From NCBI RefSeq assembly GCF_949628265.1, contig NC_088789.1, positions 2,356,001 through 2,420,000 on the forward strand: 64,000 nt of DNA. The letters are read 5' to 3'. Positions within the stretch are counted from its first letter, which is position 1; the number at the start of each line of letters is the position of its first letter. Origin of the DNA: Cloeon dipterum. Lineage: Eukaryota > Arthropoda > Insecta > Ephemeroptera > Baetidae. The notes below the pieces were generated by a model. That model saw only the letters and a list, made by a program, of their open reading frames with translations. It was not told the DNA's origin and did no database searches. The position numbers and the translations under genes were made by a program. Below are positions 54,058-64,000 of the stretch, one piece after another.

Positions 54058-55701
54058 ATGATGCAGACAGACTCCATGACTCAAGAGGTCTGGGGCCGCC
54101 CGCCCCCAGCTGACTGGGCTGCGCCCCGCGTGCCCCCGGCACACGCCCCACTCAACCCTCCGAGGGCCAACATGCCCCGTCAAAGCGAGAATTTGCCCAA
54201 AGGTGAATAAATTTGAGCTTCAGGAAATATTCATAAACAGTTTGAAATTTAAACTGTATGTGTACGAATAATATTGAATTTATTTATTATTTTAAAAAAG
54301 CACCAATTTTTTTCTCTGTCTCAATCAAGCAAAACAAAAAATTAGATATATTTCCTCTCTGGATCTTCTTGAGTCATCTGAAAACCTAAATGCTTATTCA
54401 GTGTAATGAAAAAAGCAGCAACCCCCATGAATTGCACAGGTTCCCGACCTTAATCAGCCCATTTGACACCATTTACGCCCGCATGATATGAGCGGGATCG
54501 CGTGCGACTCGTCAGGCGGCGCCCTGAGCCTGCTCTGGCGGCGGCATTAGTCATTTTTCGTTAATTAATAAGTTCGGGGGAGTCGGTCGTTCGCTCGGGG
54601 AGCGCGTGCCATATGCTCGTGAATAATCATCATATGCAGCCCCTATGCCGTCCCTTGGCTGCCTTTCCTGCCGCGTTTCCGGCACTTTTCGCCGCTTTTT
54701 ATCTCGTCGCGCACTGCACACAGGTTTTCTCGCCGTCCTCTTTATGTAAAGCGGCACTCGCGCGGAGGTCTTTTCTGCATATGTTTTAACGGGGCATGCG
54801 TTCGCGCTCACTGATCGCCTCATTTGCGGACCGTCAATTATTGCGGATTTATGCTGCGATTACAATCTCATTTTTCATACAATTCGACTTTGGAAATGAC
54901 TCAATTTGCATGTTTTAATAATTCGAATGCAGTTGCCGCCTACGAGATGAAAATGTGTGGAAAGTTTTTTTAAATATTACATTTTTTCTAATCATTTTCA
55001 CTGCTTTATTTTTGCTTGAATTTGAAGGGTTTTTTTAATTATTACGCCTTTACCAAAAATAATCTTCCATCTCTACACATATCTTTTATTTAGAGGTGCA
55101 AAATTAATTTTTTTCTAATGTATTAAATCAGGGATTTTAAATAAACGAGATTCATTAATTAGTCGCGTCATTCTCAAACTCTGTAAATTAAAAGAATCTG
55201 GGACTAAAACAGATTAATCTATATTTTTAACGAATAGGCCCATCTCAACATATTTTAAAATTATTTTAAGAAAATTTCGAACTATCTGATCGACGCAAGA
55301 ATGTTTTTATGAAATAAGTTGACTCGCTTGGGCATGACAAATCTCTACTATTTTTTTCATGACGAAAGTTGACTCTTATTTGCTCCAATTCTTGTTTGCA
55401 CGTCTGTCGCAGGTGCACCAAGCACGTGACCAAGCTTACTCACGTTCTTGAATTTGCAGATCCGAGAATGTGGAGCCGCGAGCACGTTGTGATGTGGCTT
55501 CGCCACATGGCCAGCCGCCACCAGATGCAGATCAACGCGCCGCACTTGCGATTTCCCATGAATGGCAAGGCATTGTGTCTGATGAACGTGGACATGTTCC
55601 TGCAGCGCGTCCCGGTCGGTGGCAAGACGCTCTACAAGGACTTTCAGCTGCGCCTCAGCAGGGCCATGTACCTCCAGGCCCAGACGGCGAGCAAATGTTG
55701 A
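54058..55701 (+). CDS. edl: SAM/Pointed-domain protein without ETS domain (Edl/Mae-like)
   Basis: Two exons (54058-54202 and 55460-55701) join in phase and encode 128 residues from the ATG at 54058. This ATG follows an acceptor at 54053-54054. Residues about 1-48 are Pro-rich. The rest is one SAM/PNT domain: DPRMWSREHVVMWL, then FPMNGKALCLMNVDMFLQRVPVGGKTLYKDFQLRLSRAM. The protein stops just after the domain with no ETS DNA-binding domain. That is the layout of Drosophila Edl/Mae, which binds the SAM domains of Yan and Pointed and tunes MAPK-dependent ETS activity. An upstream exon is likely: the frame is open through GTC before the ATG up to the acceptor. The exon at 13708 is phase-compatible but distant. 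Confidence 0.82.
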
Positions 55702-56368
55702 AATGCAGTTATCAGCTTTTTGTTGTAACATAATTTTGTAAAGTCGGCTATGATTTTCCTATGATGAAGTGCTTATCTTTATATTGTATACATTTAAAAT
55801 AATTTAATTAATTCAACAAACCAAAAAGGCAGCCCAAATGTACTATTGTAAGCTTTGGTTACTTTTATAATTTATACGCATTCAACTATTTTCTGATTAG
55901 ACCAAATACTCGTGAAGCGATTCGGCAAAATCAGAGTTTAAAATGTAGTTGTTCTAGTCACACCTCAATGACAGCATTGTCCAACAATTTGCAAATCCAG
56001 CACCTCACCGCGATTATACCAAATGATTGTTTGTCCAATTGCAGCATCTTTTCCGATTGGATGATTTAGTTTACCGTTGTGGCTATGTTACTATACATTC
56101 AGGTGAATGATTTGCACAAATAAAGATTACGTTTAAACTCAACCAGGTGAATTTAACTCCAACAAGAAATGAAACTACCGAAATATTGTTACCCTCATTA
56201 ACAAGAGTGAAATTGGCTTTATTTTTTGAGGGTAAAGGTGGTACAACACAGATAAGTAGAATCGTTGGGAATTGTCTTTCTTTAAATGCCAAGTAGCGTG
56301 TTTTTAGATTGTTTTAACAATTTAGCCTTGGGCCTAATACAGACTAGATGGAAACAGCGACAATTCCT
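55702..56368. other. Convergent 3' region, edl-like and enolase
   Basis: AATAAA at 56119-56124 (+) can serve the SAM gene. Its counterpart at 56218-56223 (-) lies 146 bases past the enolase stop. The two transcripts may overlap at their 3' ends. Nothing else was seen. Confidence 0.45.
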
Positions 56369-61177
<4,809 letters not shown>

Positions 61178-61189
61178 TGTGGACAGCGG

Positions 61190-61250
61190 TCTTCACGGGA
61201 CAGAAGAAGGGCTAAGCCGAAATTCGACCGACGAAACCGACAAACTCACC
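61190..61250 (-). other. Likely 5'UTR intron of enolase
   Basis: On the minus strand a strong donor, CCCCAG|GTGAGT (61249), and a pyrimidine-rich acceptor ending GAAG (61191) bracket a 59-base intron just 13 bases upstream of the ATG. The GC-rich DNA up to about 61480 is the probable promoter. Confidence 0.5.
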
Positions 61251-61479
61251 TGGGGCCAGAGATTAGAGTGAAAAGCCGACGGAGACGGGTGTTTGACCTA
61301 GCAGAGAGGACGAAAGAGCTGAGACTCGCCCCAGCCATTGTCTCATTGGTGGTCCACGGCGCACCGGCAGAGCGCAGAGCTAGTCCGCGAGCCTCTACTG
61401 CGCGAAAACGCTGCCAAGTTCAACACTTTTCGGCCGACGGTCCATCATCCCAAGGACAGTGCGTGTTTCGGGTGCTAAT

Positions 61480-63162
61480 TTTTCTCCCTGAGGGTCCCGC
61501 TCCCGAAAAATATATCTCCTTTTACCAGAATTTCCTAATGGCCCTAATAAATATTTTTCCCGGAAATTCCAGGATCCCGATTCTTATTTCCCGATCTTCC
61601 CATTCTCGTTTTTTTTCTGCAAAAAATGAAAAAAAATCAAAAGTGCGTTGATAAATGTGTTCTAATTACGATCGCATATTTACAAATATAATGTTGAAGT
61701 TGATTACAATACTTTGGGTTGATATAGCACGAACGAAGGCCATTTTTACTGGGCCACACGTTATAACTGTTACGTCATAAAATTCGTAAAATTCAATTTT
61801 GAATGAGTACGAGATTACAAAAACCTTAAAATTGCATTCAGGAACTCTCGATTTTGATATTGTGAGAACCAGAGAGGACAACAACAATTAACACACGTCA
61901 ATGAAAAAAAAATTATGTGATATTTTTAGTAAAGCGCGAATTTAAAAAGTAAATATTACGCACAGCCTTGCAGCGGCGGTGAATTTGTGCCTAAACCTCA
62001 CAAGTTGAGCATGGGACCGTTAAAAGTTATGTCTAGAATTATTTCATGAAAATATTGAAAGTGAGTTGTGATTATAAAATTTGACTCTGCATGTTCCCGA
62101 GAATGTCCGGCGAACGCAGAAAAAAAACAAAAATAATCAAGAGAATTATCAGAGACTTTTCCGAATTTGATCTTTATATCTAACAATAAATAACTCTCAT
62201 TTTGAGTAGAAAAATTCTTTAAGTTGGTTTTTTAATGTCGATTCGTTTTGATGAAATTTTAGCATAATATATCTCAGTCGAAGATTGCACCTGAAAAAAA
62301 TCGGGATATTGTCTTTGAAAGCTACTTATTATATTTGAGACCCGCATAATGATTTTCAATTTAAATGCATACCATTAATTTTTCTCACCTTTTGGTGTCT
62401 AATAAATATTTCATTCATTCATTAATTTTTCTCATTTGTATACTTAAAATCCTATTCAAATACCAAATATATGTGGTAACCTTTCTCTCTGTAACACCAC
62501 GAAAAATGTTATGCCTGGCTGTTTCCTGTAACTTACGGTCCACGCAGAGCCGGGAGCGCTGTCCAACATGCCGAGCAGACCTGCGCCTCCGCCGCCGCTG
62601 CCGCCGCGCCGATACCTCTCAATTTAACACTCAATCTGCTGCTGGACCAAGCCATTCTCAAAAGCCTCTCCTCAATATTACTAATTCTGCCTCGCTTATT
62701 ATTATATTATTATCTCTTTAATAATAATAATTTCTTTTATGCTCTCTTTAATTATGCTTCTAACATAAACTCACTCTCATTAAACTGTGATCCACTGAAA
62801 TATATTATTCAACTAGGCTGATTAATAATGCCAACAATCGGTCATAATTATTACCAACTCGGCTGCTCATGCACGGCAGCGAGTTGGAACAATTACGAGA
62901 CTTTAGAAATATTAATTGCCTCACTGCTTGTGAGCAGTCCGAAATCCTTAGAATAAAATCTGCGTCTTGCTGGCCTGGCAAGAGCGCACGACTACATGGG
63001 GGTGGAAAAAAAGGAACTTAAAATTCTCCCTTACGAGTGCTGCTATTATTATTATTATTATTATTCCTTTCATCTAGTCAGAATCAACTTCTGGGGGTAA
63101 CTATAAATAGCTTTTTAATTTGTTTGAGAATCAAAAGCTCATATTTATAACTATCCAACAGC
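61480..63162. other. Intergenic region with simple repeats
   Basis: No gene was recognised with confidence. An (ATT)n microsatellite lies at 63043-63065 and AT-rich runs at about 62693-62735. A GC-rich patch at 62540-62620 gives the peptide CPTCRADL, discussed among the rejected items. Confidence 0.35.
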
Positions 63163-63620
63163 CCCTATGGACACGAAAACACAATTCGACTCACGACATC
63201 CTTCGAGCTCCAAACTTGGAAAAGATAGTTTTCGAAGGCAGCTGCATTGACTTTCAAGAACTTAGGAGAGTGTGCACGTTAATCAAAGAGAAGAAAATCC
63301 TGAGAAATTTGAAAACACTTCAGTGTGCCAATTTTTTCAATACAATTCTTCATTTCCAAGCTGATTATTTCAAGGAAATAGCGGCGTTCATTAAATGCGT
63401 TGCGGCGTCGGTGCCAACCATTAGTGTAATTACGTTCGATTTACATCAAAGTCGCAATGGCTACGCAACGCTGGCAAAGACCCTGACGAACGGCAAAACA
63501 ACAAATGACGAAATCAACGGAATCACCCGGTTTTTTGCAAATCAAAATATCAATAGCGAGTTGCTTGACTCTTTTGTGGACGAAGAGCTAATTGCTATTC
63601 TCGAAGATTATAGTTGTTAA
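63163..63620 (+). CDS. Terminal exon of an unrecognised protein
   Basis: After the acceptor CCAACAG (63156-63162) a frame stays open for about 150 codons to TAA at 63618-63620. The sequence has a regular leucine/isoleucine pattern (APNLEKIVFEG, LRRVCTLI, LRNLKTLQ) reminiscent of leucine-rich-repeat or F-box/LRR proteins, but no diagnostic motif. Codon use looks protein-coding, unlike the flanking DNA. No ATG-initiated upstream exon could be joined with confidence inside the window. Function is unknown. Confidence 0.5.
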
Positions 63621-64000
63621 GTTTTTACTCAAGTTATTCTGTTTACACATTTTTGGCCTTTAATATATTTTTATAAGAAATTAATCCAGCATTCCTGAGT
63701 CATATCGCGGTTAATCAATTCTGGGTCTGAGCTCTGAGCATGACCTGTTAAACGGTTATTCACGCTACAAGCAAATCAGCGGCATTTATATCAAAGTGAC
63801 AGAATGTTCTTAAAACAAAATCCGAAAATTATTTAGCATTATGCGAGTTGAGCATATGCCTGCAAAAACAGAGCAAACCGAACACAAATTCTGAGTCAAT
63901 TAGAAGAAGAACTTTTACACTTTTCATACACGTTTTGTGCAATTTATGGAAGTAAATTTTTGAGAAAAATTGATAGGATTTGATGTAAATGCCTGTGTAA
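63621..64000. other. 3' flank, nothing recognised
   Basis: AT-rich sequence after the last stop. An ordinary 3'UTR is likely. Confidence 0.3.

Noticed and set aside
62520-62720. Peptide with CPTCRADL resembling the end of a RING finger
   Set aside because: The other RING cysteines and histidine are not found upstream in any frame, and the peptide then turns into Arg-rich low complexity. A lone CPTC string in a GC-rich patch is not enough.

Overview
This window looks like nuclear DNA of an insect. Its genes have short exons with GT-AG introns. The gene set includes Brinker (an insect BMP-pathway repressor), a Pasiflora-type septate-junction tetraspan protein, an ELAV/Sex-lethal-type RRM protein and an Edl/Mae-type SAM protein, next to the housekeeping genes Atg5, SRPK, enolase and an Fcf2-domain rRNA-processing factor. 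The background is AT-rich, with GC- and CpG-rich islands at promoters and in the long gene-poor stretches.

Layout: 0-1.4 kb, 5' part of an ELAV/Sxl-type gene (-). 4.2-6.4 kb, Pasiflora-like gene (+). 8-13.5 kb, three diverged direct copies of a 0.8-1.3 kb block with a LINE remnant between two of them. 13.4-14.5 kb, a CpG-rich island holding two exact matches to the Dpp/BMP silencer-element consensus. 20.5-21.9 kb, intronless brk (+) with three Brinker DNA-binding domains. 25.1-29.1 kb, complete six-exon Atg5 (-). 29.3-29.4 kb, a TATCGATA-rich DRE/BEAF-like cluster. 29.7 kb, tRNA-Ser(GCU) (-). 30.0-35.7 kb, three Fcf2-family genes: one full-length (+) flanked by two paralogs (-) that lack the Fcf2 core but keep open frames; the first two form a large palindrome. 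36.1-39.8 kb, SRPK (+). 40-54 kb, gene-poor DNA with possible post-stop exons of SRPK. 54.1-55.7 kb, edl/mae-like SAM gene (+). 56.4-61.2 kb, complete enolase (-). 63.2-63.6 kb, terminal exon of an unrecognised gene (+).

Short non-autonomous DNA transposons sit mostly in introns. One is a hAT-like MITE family with 8-bp target duplications (three copies), one is a second MITE family (two copies), and one is a ~1-kb element with ~130-bp inverted repeats inside Atg5. Two further dispersed repeat pairs have no visible termini. No retrovirus-like element was recognised.

Functionally, the brk domain is the most coherent unit: repressor gene, upstream BMP silencer sites, Atg5 as neighbour (the neighbour I recall in Drosophila), and a candidate insulator cluster separating it from housekeeping genes. 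All exon joins were made by hand from splice signals, reading phase and recalled family sequences; no database search was run.
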